The notes: generated by a model not told the origin, from the letters alone. A DNA stretch of 64,000 nt from Ananas comosus (GCF_001540865.1 NC_033645.1:496001-560000), one strand, 5' to 3'. Shown: positions 12,961 to 24,150, numbered from the stretch's first letter. Made by a program: numbers and translations.

Positions 12961-15573
12961 CTATTGTCGAGATGTGACTTGTTTGTGACCAAAAACATAA
13001 GGTTCCCACCCACATTCCGGCTCCTTCCGCTTCACGGCCATCCCCGAAGTAGAGGTAGGATGCAAGGTGCCTCTCATCGGCTCTTGAGTCATACCACTGT
13101 GGCCTTGCAAAAGAAAATCCCTACTCACGCCATCCAATGAAGCAACAGTTCCAGAATTCAGATCCGGGCCTCGCCGTAGAGACGCGAATTCTTCCAAGTT
13201 GGAGGGGTAATTTGGAAAAAATGGCGGCATTGTTGATAGTGGGCCGCCGAGTGGCCCCCTGATAACCTGCGGAACAATAGCATTTCCTCTAGAATCAAAC
13301 ATGAAAGGAATGCTCTGAGGTCCATATAGTACCGGAGTAGTCATGGGATAACCCGGAGGAAAGATCTGAGTATAAGGAAGCACAGATACTGAAGGAATCT
13401 GAGCAGTATATGGCGGCATGGATACCGAAGAAACTGTGGGTCCCACATGCCGCTCGTTTCCTAGAAAGGGCGGCTGTTGAATTTTCTCGGAATGACCTTT
13501 CTTATCCACAGTCAATTTTGCGCCCATAAGCGTAATTACAGAGGCATTAGAAGAAATTTCATTAGAATCACCCGAATCCAATGACATTAGATTGTCGTTC
13601 AAATCAAAATCCCTCACCGCTGGCTTCGAGTCAAAATTCTCAGTCCCAAGGCGGTTTAGGTCCAAATTGGCCCATTCTTCTGTACTTGAAATGACTTCGG
13701 TTGAAGAATCATCCTCACCTTCAGTCACATTTAGATCAATGCCCACGAAATTTGCCTTCTGCTTAAGGCTTGTAGTTGCCTTCTCATCGTCAGGAGTTCT
13801 TCGAGGAGAAGCTGGTCGAAAAGCACTAGTGGCAGCAGTTCCTTTCCATCCTTGCTCACCCTCAAAGTGGATACGAGTAATCGGCAAAAGAGGAGCTCCT
13901 CTTGAAGCTGCTACATGTATGGGGAGAGAAGAAGCCGGCTTCATATAGAGATCATTTTCCTCGTTGCAAATGTTCGCATTAAGATCAAAGCCACATCTAT
14001 CCTTACCAGATTCACCAACAAATTTTTTAGCAGAATTCAACTTGGGTGATTCTAAATCTGCTTCATGTTTTTCACTACAAGAACTGATGTTCTCCGTAAT
14101 TCCTGAACCGCCGTCCTCTCTCAGAGAAGCATTACCATCCTCTCTCAGAGAAGCATTACCACCACCTGGTAGTTCATTCTTATCAATTGCCCTGATCACT
14201 GGTTCATCCTGCTTAGTTTCTTTGAGATCAAAAGTATCAGCAACCTTCGCATCCCCAGAATGGGCATCAGGAGAGCTGCATAAAGCCTCTCTGTAGTCAA
14301 CAACTTCCTTTTCAACTTCGATAGCAACTTGCCTTGCCACTTCCAATGCATCGATATCCTCATAGTCAGTATCAAGTTTCAACTTCTTTTCAGAGGACTC
14401 AGTAGCCTTAGCCTCCAATGCTTCTGAACTAATGTTTATATGGTCCAACTCTAATCTCTTCATTGTCATAGAATAAGTCTCACAAAGATCTTTACTGTCG
14501 CTATCACTTTCAGATGCTTCTTTTGTTGGAAAAAACTCAGGGCTTTGTGCCTTACTTTGGTCTATAGCATTATCAGATCGAGGCTCGATAATGGCAGCAG
14601 TACAGGAGTCATTGCTTCTCTTAGAATCCAAATCCAAAGCCTTACTTTGGTCTATAGCATTATCAGATCGAGGCTCGATAATGGCACCTGTACAGGAGTC
14701 ATTCCTTCTCCTAGAATCCAAATCTGAGTTACTCAATACAGTTTGTTCAATTGGAATTGGCGGTGCAGGTATTGAGGAAGATAAACTGCTAGATGGTGCA
14801 ACACTGCATCTTTCTCTTTCATTAGTTCTGCCTGAATCACTTTCCAATTTATCAATCTGCATCTCTTTCACACCATTGGGTACATCATAACTCTTGCCTT
14901 TATCAACCTGTGAACTGCATGAGCTGGAGGAGGCCAATCCAGCAGCAGGGGAAGCAGAAGACTCTTCTGCAATGGACAAATTATCCTGACAAGCATTAGA
15001 AGCAATAGTGGTATTAGATGGCAAGGGCGGAACCTGACTCGGTGTAGAATCCTTTCCAATATCCGAAGGAGGTTGTGAACTTTCTGGATCCTTTTTGGAT
15101 ACTACCTCAGAACTTAGACTATTATCCTTCAATTGACTCCACTTACCACACAATGTTCTCACTTTTTCCTTGATTCGAGTATTATTGTGAACAAGGAGTT
15201 GTTCAAGAGTAGTTCGAATTCCAGAAGAAGCTAACCTTTCATCGTCTAATGGTAACCTTTCTAGTGATTTTAACAGTGAGTTTATCAATTCCTCGGAAAA
15301 GTTATCGCCGATATCAGTACTGCACTTTTGGGCTTCTTGGAACCACTGGTTGAGGAAGTTAAGCCCATTTAACTGAACAAAATGATTAAGGCATTCCTTG
15401 TTCTCTGTAACTGCTAAAGTTCCTGCAACTGCTGACCACTGCTTTAGTGCATCATGTAGGTTACTACTAACACAATCTTTCAGTTTTTTTATCTCACAAA
15501 CCAACTCTTCAACTCTGGTGATAGTAGCTATACCATCATTCATTTCAGGAGTAGTAAAGAAATTACCAAGCAT
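12961..15573 (-). CDS. TFIIS N-terminal (LW) domain protein with DLN motifs, putative nuclear transcription regulator
   Basis: One coding exon, 870 aa. Start chosen at the ATG at 15573 (MLGNFFTTPEMNDG), which resembles the N-terminus of the Arabidopsis At4g24200-type TFIIS-family protein. The open frame runs a few codons further upstream with no ATG. Residues about 62-149 are the TFIIS N-terminal/LW fold (LNGLNFLNQW to LCGKW), a helical module known to bind elongation or Mediator partners. The rest looks disordered, being Ser/Asp/Glu-rich. Five DLN motifs occur: CGFDLNAN, VGIDLNVTEGEDD, ANLDLNRL, RDFDLNDN and GPDLNSG. DLN-type EAR motifs often recruit TOPLESS-class corepressors, so a repressive role is possible but inferred. 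The C-terminal KRKEPECGWEP motif is shared with SUO-like proteins. Two in-frame tandem duplications lie in the middle. An acceptor-like TTTCAG just upstream (15654-15659) suggests a 5'UTR intron. No transposon signature was seen in the exon. Confidence 0.93.
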   Translation of the reverse strand: MLGNFFTTPEMNDGIATITRVEELVCEIKKLKDCVSSNLHDALKQWSAVAGTLAVTENKECLNHFVQLNGLNFLNQWFQEAQKCSTDIGDNFSEELINSLLKSLERLPLDDERLASSGIRTTLEQLLVHNNTRIKEKVRTLCGKWSQLKDNSLSSEVVSKKDPESSQPPSDIGKDSTPSQVPPLPSNTTIASNACQDNLSIAEESSASPAAGLASSSSCSSQVDKGKSYDVPNGVKEMQIDKLESDSGRTNERERCSVAPSSSLSSSIPAPPIPIEQTVLSNSDLDSRRRNDSCTGAIIEPRSDNAIDQSKALDLDSKRSNDSCTAAIIEPRSDNAIDQSKAQSPEFFPTKEASESDSDSKDLCETYSMTMKRLELDHINISSEALEAKATESSEKKLKLDTDYEDIDALEVARQVAIEVEKEVVDYREALCSSPDAHSGDAKVADTFDLKETKQDEPVIRAIDKNELPGGGNASLREDGNASLREDGGSGITENISSCSEKHEADLESPKLNSAKKFVGESGKDRCGFDLNANICNEENDLYMKPASSLPIHVAASRGAPLLPITRIHFEGEQGWKGTAATSAFRPASPRRTPDDEKATTSLKQKANFVGIDLNVTEGEDDSSTEVISSTEEWANLDLNRLGTENFDSKPAVRDFDLNDNLMSLDSGDSNEISSNASVITLMGAKLTVDKKGHSEKIQQPPFLGNERHVGPTVSSVSMPPYTAQIPSVSVLPYTQIFPPGYPMTTPVLYGPQSIPFMFDSRGNAIVPQVIRGPLGGPLSTMPPFFPNYPSNLEEFASLRRGPDLNSGTVASLDGVSRDFLLQGHSGMTQEPMRGTLHPTSTSGMAVKRKEPECGWEPYVFGHKQVTSRQ
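14112..14160 (-). repeat. 24-bp coding tandem duplication in the TFIIS-N gene
   Basis: The protein reads REDGNASLREDGNASLREDG here: an 8-residue unit (EDGNASLR) repeated almost exactly at DNA level (TCTCTCAGAGAAGCATTACC occurs twice). It is in frame and harmless to the reading frame. Confidence 0.85.
14549..14728 (-). repeat. 90-bp coding tandem duplication in the TFIIS-N gene
   Basis: Two adjacent 90-bp units, each beginning with the CTTACTTTGGTCTATAGC word at 14551 and 14641. They encode two 30-residue units sharing NDSCT and AIIEPRSDNAIDQSKA, differing at about four residues. The DNA is nearly identical, so the duplication looks recent. Confidence 0.9.
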
Positions 15574-18500
15574 TATGGCTATCCACAATACGCATATAGG
15601 TGAAAGCTTTAATTTTGCAATCCTTGCGAGAAAAGGCTGTTGCCATCACCACTCTGAAATGAAAATAAGTTGAGCTTTATGACCACCGACATCAATCTAT
15701 AGCTGCAAAAGATCATGTAGCTTAATCAGTTGTCTAGTCGCACAAAACATTACAGGCAATCATGAGTTGGATCAGTCCACTATGTAATGGAAATTTAATG
15801 AAATGTTCAATGGGAGGTAGATATCGGACAGCTTGCGAGTAGGTTCTAATGGCAACTTAAATAAAGAAGTGACCAGCCATGGTTCATAATGAAAGATGTT
15901 ACATACTAATATGTCAAGAAATTGATGCTTACTCTCAAATGTCTTGCTGGAGTTGCTCACAAAAAGTAACAAAGCATGTCTAGCATGTTTCAATCATTCC
16001 TAAAGCATCTAATGTTCGAAAGGATTCCAGTTGGAGTGTAAACAAGCCAAACATGAGTGAGCTAAGCTCAAGTTCTGCTCATATATAATCAGGGTGAGAT
16101 CAATCCAACTCATTAGATTCGAAGTCAACTCGAGTTGCTCAAGACAAGCTCATTTACACATTTATCTTGGAAAAAAGATTCATTTTATATCATAAAGACT
16201 TTGGTCAACTGCATCCCACATCCATGCCCGTCTTTCATGGTTAATTAGCTCCATTAAATCAGCTTCCCTCGTGAAAAGCACAATGTGGAAACACTCTAGT
16301 ACAGCTTACGTACTTGATCATGTTATCCTAAAACACTATTGTAACATCATGCAATCCAAACTTTCTCTGCAAATAACATGATTCAAAGAAAGCCTCTGTC
16401 ATGTGGCAATGGTTACAAAAACCTAACACTGAAAAATACCTACTGTAATTATCAGCCAATATGACATTCAATGGTAGAAACTGAAAAACTCGACAAAAAA
16501 TGGCTGAAAGGGAATTTGTAATGTTCACAAATGGCATTTATCTTGACCTTCCACATAATTTCTGAGTTGTTAAATCTAGTAGGTCTAAATGATTGATAGG
16601 AACACAACAGTGCTATGTAAGCAAAGCAATTGAATTTCTAAGTGTATATATCCTGAGTATTAGATCACAGCACTTATGCAGATGATCTCCTTACGTGTCT
16701 TTCAGGTCTTGCAGAATTGCTGAATTTGGACTGCTTACAGATAACCGATTGCCTATTTATGAATTTTGTTTAACTTTCTTGCCATTATAATACCAGAACA
16801 CTTTGAAAGAGTAGAAAATACAAATAACGGAATGTAGAAAATAAGCTAAACACCAAAACACTTTGGAAGAGTAGAAAATAAGCTAAACATATACATTTTA
16901 GAACATGCAAGGTAAAGGCCTAAGATTATGTTTTTCTGTAAAAAGAGAAGAGAAATTAAAAAAAAAAAGGACAGAAAAATCAGAATTCAGAAGAACGGAA
17001 TGTAGGTTGTTCAATTAGTGATGACAGTTACGAGGATAATGTAAATTGTGAAAGCAAAAATAGTAAGCATTAGTTGTGATAGAAATCATATTAAGGAACA
17101 AAACTAAAACTAGCAAACTGTAAGTACAATTATGCAGACATTAGCAATGTTGGACATAATAGTGATTTATGTAGTGGTTGACTACAACCAAACAAGTGCT
17201 ACATATGGTCAGGACAGTCATGGTCAAGATGAGTAGCAGAAGCCTTGTTGATGGTATCACGTATTATCCAATCTGATTAAGCAGCAAATCTCCAGCATTA
17301 ATGAAATTAAGGCTTGGTATGGTCTCCTTTAATTTTTTTTTTTTTTCTTGAAGACAGAAACAAGTGCGTACGTAAAAAAGGTGTCATCTTTCACCCTCAT
17401 CAGGACTATCATCCCTAGAAGAGTACAACTTGGATGACATGAGCCTAAAATGCGCCAAAAGGTAGATTGCAATAAAACAGCTCTTTAACTTGTGGAAAGT
17501 CTAACTGGCTGTTTTAGTTTAGTTGTTTGAGTGTAGTGGGAACACACTCTCTTCAGTATGCTTTATATTAATAATAGTGTTGTGAAATCAATTGTCAGTT
17601 TGATGTACAGCGTAAGGGACAAGAAATTGAACTATTGCCCATCAAGAACTATGCTAGAAAACCTAACAGGAAGTGCACGCTTAGTCTTTGCTTCCTTAAA
17701 TAACAGCCTAACTAGTAGTATACAAGGGACTCGAAGGGGGAAAAAAAGAAAAAAGAAAAAAAGAAGATATGGTGTACTCTAAAGTTGTATGCGTGCAAGC
17801 AGACATTCAAAAACCTGTCCCTGCCCCGCAAGCTTCCTCTTCTTTTTTTTCCGATTTTTTGCACATTTTTCTGTTTTTGGGCCTTATAGGCAAGTAGGGC
17901 AAGCCATAAATTCCTGCAATCCACATATAAAGTGTATGATGACATGCAAAGTCACGTGAATGCCTACTAATAAATCAAGAAAATATAGTAAAAAACTTAA
18001 TACAGCATGGCCGAACCATCAAATCTGGCCCTTCTACTAGAAAAGGCATTGATCAACCAAAATCAGATAACAGACACCAATTAATATTCACATTTCACTA
18101 ATTTGCTTTACAAAGGAAGAAGTGGGCAACCAACATATCAAAATTTTGGTGGGATGCTCATGAAATATTACCAATTGTGAGCACCAAGCAATCAACTGAA
18201 GTCAGAATATCACCTCATTTTCCAAGATGAAGAATAAGGACAATCAATCATGTCATCATATATTTATCAGACCAACAAAGTTCATCTCACTCACCACATT
18301 CTCAAGGAGATAAAATAAACAAATCACACTCCTAGTAGATCTGGAATTTTAGATAGTTGCCATTGCTAAGCAAGAGCAGCTAAACATACACAAGAGTTGG
18401 CTCTCATAACTCTAGGCAGCACACAGGCTTAGTGATGTGGCAACTACAAAAGATAAACAGAAGTACAATCCAAACCCAATTTAACCATAGAAATATCCAA

Positions 18501-18611
18501 ATCAAACCCAAAAAAAGACCCACTTTGATGCCAATGGAGTAGACTTTCAAACTTCGATTTGTTTGTGCAAAATGGAACTTTTGTTTCTTTGTGCAACTTG
18601 GACACTCAATC

Positions 18612-19070
18612 TGTAACACCCCAATAGTCCCACATCGGATGGGAACAGGGTTGTGATTGGGTATATAAGAGACTTTGAACCCTAGCAATAATAATTGGGC
18701 TTAAACATTTTGAGTCGGTAGTTTAGGACCAACGAGTTATTATTGTTAGCAGGTCGGATCGTCACAGTTGATATCAGAGCGAATCACCAGCCGGAAATGT
18801 CGGATAAGTCTCGGCTTAGCCAGGGTTATACAGCAAATAGAGCGTGGCTCCCCAGCTAATAACCGTTGTGAGTGGAGCACGGCTCCCTACAACATCGGCA
18901 AAAGACTAGCGAGACAAATCTCACATCGCATGGCACTAATAGGGCTAAATCTTTTAACCCAACTATAGCATTTTGGGCGGTGGCTAGACCCAAGCGATTT
19001 AAGAGAATCAAGCGTGCTAGGGCTAGAGTAGTCCTAGGATGGGTGACTCCCTGGGAAGTGGGGCGCCACA
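18612..19070. mobile_element. Cassandra-like TRIM retrotransposon with 5S-rRNA-derived end
   Basis: The element begins TGTAACACCCC, followed by GTCCCACATCGG, which is typical of TRIM LTR starts. It ends GGGCGCCACA and is flanked by CAATC on both sides (18607-18611 and 19071-19075), giving TG...CA ends and a 5-bp target duplication. LTR1 reads to about 18766. It is followed by TTGATATCAGAGCG, close to the initiator-tRNA-Met primer binding site (TGGTATCAGAGC). The right end carries a 5S-rRNA-like block. There is no coding region, as expected for a TRIM. The two ends are not clear copies of each other (see findings). Confidence 0.8.
19006..19066 (+). pseudogene. 5S rRNA-like segment inside the TRIM
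   Basis: AATCAAGCGTGCT, GAGTAGTCCTAGGATGGGTG and ACTCCCTGGGAAGT follow plant 5S rRNA from box A through the intermediate element to box C. The 5' third of 5S rRNA is absent or unrecognisable. This is an element-borne relic, not a 5S gene. The Pol III internal control elements are partly kept. Confidence 0.8.
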
Positions 19071-20122
19071 CAATCATACCAAACAAAATTGCAGAAATCA
19101 GATTACATCGCCATTCACGAGGTAGTCTGGTGGTTTGGATACCAACATCTTTCTATGCATCCTATGTTAACATCTGAGGAATGAGTCGGTAGGAGCCATG
19201 TTGCCAAAAAGAAAAGCTACAGCACCACCTAGAACACACAGAATCACACCCCTTCTTGAGCCTGAAATTCAACTGCATACGGAGCAGACTGTTGTGATCA
19301 AGGATTCTCCTTTTTTTTTGCTTTCTAGCGATACTAAATCCTAAGAACATATGGTAAATGTGTTTGAGATATGGCTAAAAATCCTGCTACCTTTTAAATA
19401 CAGGATGAGGCTTTTTTACTGCAATTTTTTTTTCTGAGGGATTGAATGTAGTTTCGATTATCCTTCCCTGCTTTGTTATGCCAGAAGAAAGCAGGACCAG
19501 GATCACTGGTTCCAAACATACCTAGATCCTAACATCTCAACTAAGACAAGAACAGCCACCGTCCAAAGGACGAAATATACAAGAAAGAGAAACCACCAGA
19601 ACATCCCCATGACATATAAATCAAAGTTCTGAAAATTAAGAGCTGATTATCAGCGGAAGTTACATAACAACATGAACTTAACTAAATATGGTTTCCTTGT
19701 CCAAACAAGAAGAGATGAAACTTAAAGTAGTTTCACTGTTCTTAAGGGCATTGCCATTTATCATTCTAAAGTAACTAGATTTGCCAAAAACGTGAAGGAA
19801 AAAGGTAAAGGGTATTAAAAGACCAAATCAACCATTACAACTTATCAACTAATCGATCAGAAAATGAATTACGACCTGAAAACATCATTAGAGATCACTA
19901 TCACTATGTTCATAATTTAACAAATTAATGGCCCCAAGTTACCCAAGATAAAAAAAAAATAAAAAAAATCGAATTAACAGCAAAGAGAGACAATAAATCA
20001 AGGATTTAACTAACTTCAGCACAAACCAAAACCCTAATCGGCTAATCTTAGCACAATTGAGGTCTAGACGATCATCTATTGGTCGACAAACTCTCTACGC
20101 CCTAATTAAAACAACTATAACC

Positions 20123-20125
<3 letters not shown>

Positions 20126-20191
<66 letters not shown>
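20126..20191. repeat. (TA)n microsatellite
   Basis: About 66 bp of TA repeat inside the probable 5'UTR intron of the TFIIS-N gene. Confidence 0.95.
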
Positions 20192-20193
<2 letters not shown>

Positions 20194-20427
20194 TTAAAAT
20201 GTTGAAATCGCGATCCTTCGCTTGAAGCCGACGATTAATAGCAAAATCTAGGCCCTAAATCGTCGTCTCCTCGCTCGAAGTGTCATAAGCAACACAACAA
20301 GTCGGAATCTGGCCCCAAATGCTCCGAAACACACAAAATACCAGAACCTTGTACACACATCACGAAACGGAAAGAAAAAACTACGAAGTCTACGAAGGAT
20401 TCGAGATAGGATGGCGAAAAGGGTTAC

Positions 20428-20510
20428 CAAATCTCCGCCGCCGCTGCAGAGTCGCCGGAACCCTAGAAACCGAGGAGGAGGTGCCCCAGCTTTTTGACCG
20501 TTTCCCCCAC

Positions 20511-20549
<39 letters not shown>

Positions 20550-20700
20550 GAATCTTCGCTTTCTATAGAGCTCGCTTTACCTAATTACCTCTGAGCGCGA
20601 CCCCCCCTCTCTCTCTCTCCCTCTCCCTCCCTCTCTCTCTCTCTCTCTCTCTCGCCTCTGTAATTGTTCTCTCTCTCTCTCACATTCCGTTGTGTCGATT
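20428..20700 (-). promoter_or_regulatory. Probable 5' leader of the TFIIS-N gene with CT/GA tracts
   Basis: On the - strand this is GA-rich leader-like DNA. The + strand carries CT runs at about 20512-20546 and 20607-20653 and a GC-rich stretch at 20430-20490 next to the proposed donor. The exact transcription start cannot be seen. Similar CT/GA leaders occur in the cyclophilin gene of this window. Confidence 0.45.
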
Positions 20701-20735
20701 TTAATTAATCGAGTTTAATTCTCGCGAGGGAGAAA

Positions 20736-20772
20736 GTGGGGCCCACGAGGGGGCCCACGGGGGTGGCACGTG
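20736..20772 (-). promoter_or_regulatory. TCP-type site and G-box upstream of the TFIIS-N gene
   Basis: The palindromic GTGGGGCCCAC (20736-20746) matches the class I TCP consensus. GGGGGCCCACGG follows at about 20749, and a CACGTG G-box lies at 20767-20772. They sit in a short GC-rich promoter-like island just upstream of the leader. Site functions are known for these motifs in general; use here is inferred. Confidence 0.45.
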
Positions 20773-21782
20773 CGGCACCGGTGGTGGGGGAGCTGGGAAG
20801 GGGTTTCGCGTGACGGCTCCTGCGTGGCCGACAAGTATTGCCTGCACCTGGTGCACACGTACATGCACCGCACTTAAGTGGTGCAATTTTAAAATAAGAA
20901 ATTCTACAAACTTCAAATTTCTTTCTATGTGGTTTAACTCATTTTTATTTTGTCTTTACCAAAAAAATTCTATATGAAATAGAATGATAAATAAATTTTT
21001 TTAAAAAAATTATTCACAGGATGACAAAGTTAAAAATATGCTAAAATATAAGGAGAGACAAAGGAAAAACGAGCTAAACTGTAAGGAGACAAAGCGAAAC
21101 TTATTAAACACAGAATACCAAAATGAAAATAAGCTATAGCATAAGAGAGGCAATTTCAAGTTTATCCAAAAATCTATTATATATATACTTTACAGTTCAA
21201 ATTTATTTTTATTCATTTTTTGATCCTTTTATGAAATTGTATAATTTTTTTTTTTTTGGTTTTTGTTTACTATTAGTTAGAATATGCCTATGTGTATTAT
21301 ATTTACTATATGCCAATTTATAGAAAAGATATGTATTTCAAAATCTACTATCTAAGATATCAAGTAGCTCAAAAAATGAAAACCGGAAAAAATAAATTAT
21401 TTCATCCCTAGGAAAGCGATGTGTATAATTTTATAATTTTTTTATCTCCAAAGTGTGTTTATTTTTTCAAAAGGAGAGAGAGATAAAATGGTTCTCGACA
21501 GTATATATTAACTTTAACTGTTTAGTTCACCATAACTTTACATTTGTTTGAAACTAAAATTTTTAAAATAGTATAATTGGCTTTTGCCCACCCATACCAA
21601 AATTAATTACAAAAAAATAAAATAATATTAATTCATCTATTATATCTTTAGATTATACGTCATTCGTTTATTACCAAATGAACTGTAGGTTTAAAAAAAC
21701 TTTAGTCTAAAGCTATACAAATAAATAACTGAAGAAAATTAATTTTTATCTGAACTTCAGTTCATACTTAAAACTTGTCCTT

Positions 21783-21943
21783 TTTTGAGATAGAGAGAGG
21801 AAAAAGTAGCATGCTAGATATTTCGTTCAAATTTTTTTAGAAATAAATTTAGCTGAAAATATGAAGTAATTAGACTTCGAACTTGAAATCTCGATTACCA
21901 ATCATTAAGTTTTTTATCACTTGCGCAAGAGACGACCGGCTAA
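21783..21943 (-). mobile_element. tRNA-derived SINE copy
   Basis: Reverse orientation: TTTTTTGAGATAGAGAG tail complement, then GTAGCATGCTAG, then AGAAATAAATTTAGCTG, then CTTCGAACTTGAAATCTCG (box B complement), and ACGACCGGC at the 5' end. Same family as 25575-25895. Confidence 0.7.
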
Positions 21944-21951
21944 GCTTTATC

Positions 21952-22306
21952 TTGGAAAAACTTCAGATATCATTTTTGTGGTTTCGCATTTTCTCACTTT
22001 AGTATCTTGTGGTTTAAAGTGTATCACTTTCGTACTCTGTGATTTTATTTTTCTCTTTTTGTTATTCCTTTCACTAATTTTTTTCGTTAAATCAATGATA
22101 AAGTTAAAACTAAAGGGTGCTAAAGTGAATATTCAATAAACTAAAAGTGAGATATCTGAAATTTTTTATATATAATTTAATGAAAAATGAATGGAAGAAC
22201 TGACGAAAAAAAATAAATAAAATTATAGAATACAAAATTGATACACTTTAAGTTACAGGATACTAAAATGAGAACGTGTGAAATTACATTGGTGGTATTT
22301 GAAGTT
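21952..22306. mobile_element. Foldback MITE
   Basis: The left arm (AAAACTTCAGATATCATTTT, then TTTAGTATCTTGTGGTTTAA, then AGTGTATCACTTTCGTA) reappears inverted on the right (TTGATACACTTTAAGTTACA, GGATACTAAAATGAGAAC, GGTGGTATTTGAAGTTTAT). Arms of about 100 bp enclose an AT-rich centre. A partial copy of one arm lies at about 48565-48650. The target duplication is not clear. Confidence 0.65.
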
Positions 22307-22384
22307 TATCTTTTTTTATCTTCGATAGAATTTTTGGAATGCGCACATTGAATGAGATATATTTATACACGCGGTGTAGGTAAT

Positions 22385-22640
22385 AGTTTGTCGTGAGGAG
22401 GGGGAGAGGACTGAACCGGTGGGAGGGGGTGGGGGGCCACCGGGAGCAGGCAGGCGGTAGCGGGCGACAGCGACTGGGAGAGGACGGCAGTCTGGTCCTT
22501 GTTTTGGGGGGGTGTGTGGGGTCGGTCAGGCTCGCACCCGGCGCTTTCAGAAAAAGCGACAGCGGGCAGACAGCTGTCCAATCTGCAACAGCAGACAGCG
22601 ATTTGGGGAAGCGGAAAGCTGACACGTTATGTGTCAACTG
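22385..22640. other. Short GC-rich block, unassigned
   Basis: G-rich stretch with GGGAGGGGGTGGGGGG and repeated ACAGCGAC-like words. Its open frames on both strands share no recognisable domain, so I do not call a gene. Confidence 0.4.
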
Positions 22641-22730
22641 TGTCATTTTTAAGGCTTGCTTGTTCAATTTAGATTTAGATTAATGTCATGCTTACTGATA
22701 CTTGAAAACAAGGTCGGGGATGGATGGAAC

Positions 22731-23350
22731 TAGGGGTGTCGAATAGCCCAACACGAGCGAGGTTCGGCCCGTGTTCGGTTCGTTCAATAAACGCATCGAA
22801 CACGAGTTGACTTATTAAAATATCCAGTCAAAAAAATCGATTTGTATTCAACTTATTTATTAACAAGTCAAACACGAACAAGCTTAGAAGCCAGTAAACA
22901 AAAAATAAGTTAAATAAGCTAAATTGAATATATATATATATATATATATTTGATAAAAATTATAAAATCTTGTCCATTAAATTTTGATTTAATTGTGAAA
23001 TTTTATATAAAATAATTTTTTTTATAATATGACCTCGGCTTTTTAAATAATTTTTTTTTTTGCTAAAAATCAAAAATTAAAAAATATATTATATATATAA
23101 TTATTTATTTATATATATAAGTATATATAAATATAAATTAAATAAATTATATAAATATAAAATATAATTCGAGCTGTTATCGAGCTGAACACGTGCGAGT
23201 TGACCAAGCTCGTGTTCGGCTTGTTTATTAAACGAGCTGAAAAATTCAGTTCGTATTTGACTTGTTTACTAAACGAGCGACCCGATCTTAAGCTTATTTC
23301 GAGTTAAACACGAGTTGGCTCGCGAACAACGAGTTGGATTGCCACCTGTA
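22731..23350. mobile_element. Non-autonomous hAT-like element
   Basis: A 620-bp element with ends TAGGGGTGTCGAA at the left and TTGCCACCTGTA at the right (imperfect inverted repeats of the plant hAT form). It is flanked by GATGGAAC (22723-22730) and GATGGAAT (23351-23358), a 7/8 match to an 8-bp duplication. The subterminal regions carry repeated CGAACACGAG and CGAGTTG-like words in both orientations around an AT-rich centre. No transposase. Confidence 0.75.
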
Positions 23351-23389
23351 GATGGAATGCCGAGAGTTGTGGGAGCATCGGAAGTAAAG

Positions 23390-24150
23390 CCATTCAAAAT
23401 ACCCGATATTTTATATCCGATCCGGATTCTATTTGGATCATATTCAGATTCGAATGGAACCCGATAAAAACTAGATAAGATACAAATAAAAAAAATATAT
23501 TCATTAAAATTTTGGATATGGATCCGGATATTTTATATCCATACCCGACCGTTTATTGGGTAGGATCTGGAAGAGTTTTCAAATCCAAATCCGGACCTGG
23601 ACCCAGTAAAATTTCCAATAGTAAGTAAAAAAAAAAAAAATGTTGAGAAATCAATTTGAATAGAACTTATAAATGAATGGTCTATGTGTATTTTCATCCT
23701 AGTGAAAATTCTAATCGCTCTGTTTATCCCCTTTTTTTTATTTTACTCCTTATTTTTTTAAAACCTAATGCTTGAATCGTTTTTTTGAATGAATTTTATT
23801 GAATTGGATGCAGCTAATTAGAATGCGAGTTTTCTATAGTGAGATATTTATTGGTTTGTTCATAAACTGTTTAATAAAATCTATAAAAAATATATGTATA
23901 CCGATATACGTATCAGATTTAGACCCGATCTATATTCGATCCGTACTCAGTCTTAAGCGGGTAATATACGGGTAGTCGCTATTCAGATCCGCTCAAATAG
24001 ACCCGACGGGTATATTATTAACTTAAGTATTCAGATCCGGACCCGATTCAAAGTTAAATTGGTAGAATATATATATTTTTCTATTTATTTTTTTTTAAGA
24101 TACGAATGTAGTATATAAACTATTCAGATCCGACTCTGTCGGCGGACACA
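23390..24150. repeat. Repeat with many ATCCGGA/CCCGAT words, probably hAT-like
   Basis: Words such as TATCCGATCCGGATT, GATCCGGATATTTTATATCC and TCAGATCCGGACCCGAT recur in both orientations between about 23395 and 24140. This is the pattern of subterminal repeats in non-autonomous hAT elements. The ends could not be fixed. Confidence 0.4.

Larger units (their letters stand above)
15654..20427 (-). other. Probable long 5'UTR intron of the TFIIS-N gene
   Basis: On the - strand, TTTCAG at the 15654 end is an acceptor. A donor reading GATTTG/GTAACC lies at about 20427, next to GC-rich DNA that looks like a leader. The interval contains no supported gene. It holds a TRIM at 18612-19070, a TA microsatellite at 20126-20191 and several A/T runs. 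The acceptor is convincing; the donor is one choice among several. Confidence 0.5.

Noticed and set aside
15574..15588. Upstream extension of the TFIIS-N frame beginning at a TTG
   Set aside because: Not an ATG; homologous proteins start at the position equivalent to the ATG at 15573.
19006..19066. Functional 5S rRNA gene
   Set aside because: Only the part from box A onward is present, and it lies inside a retroelement with its own target duplication.
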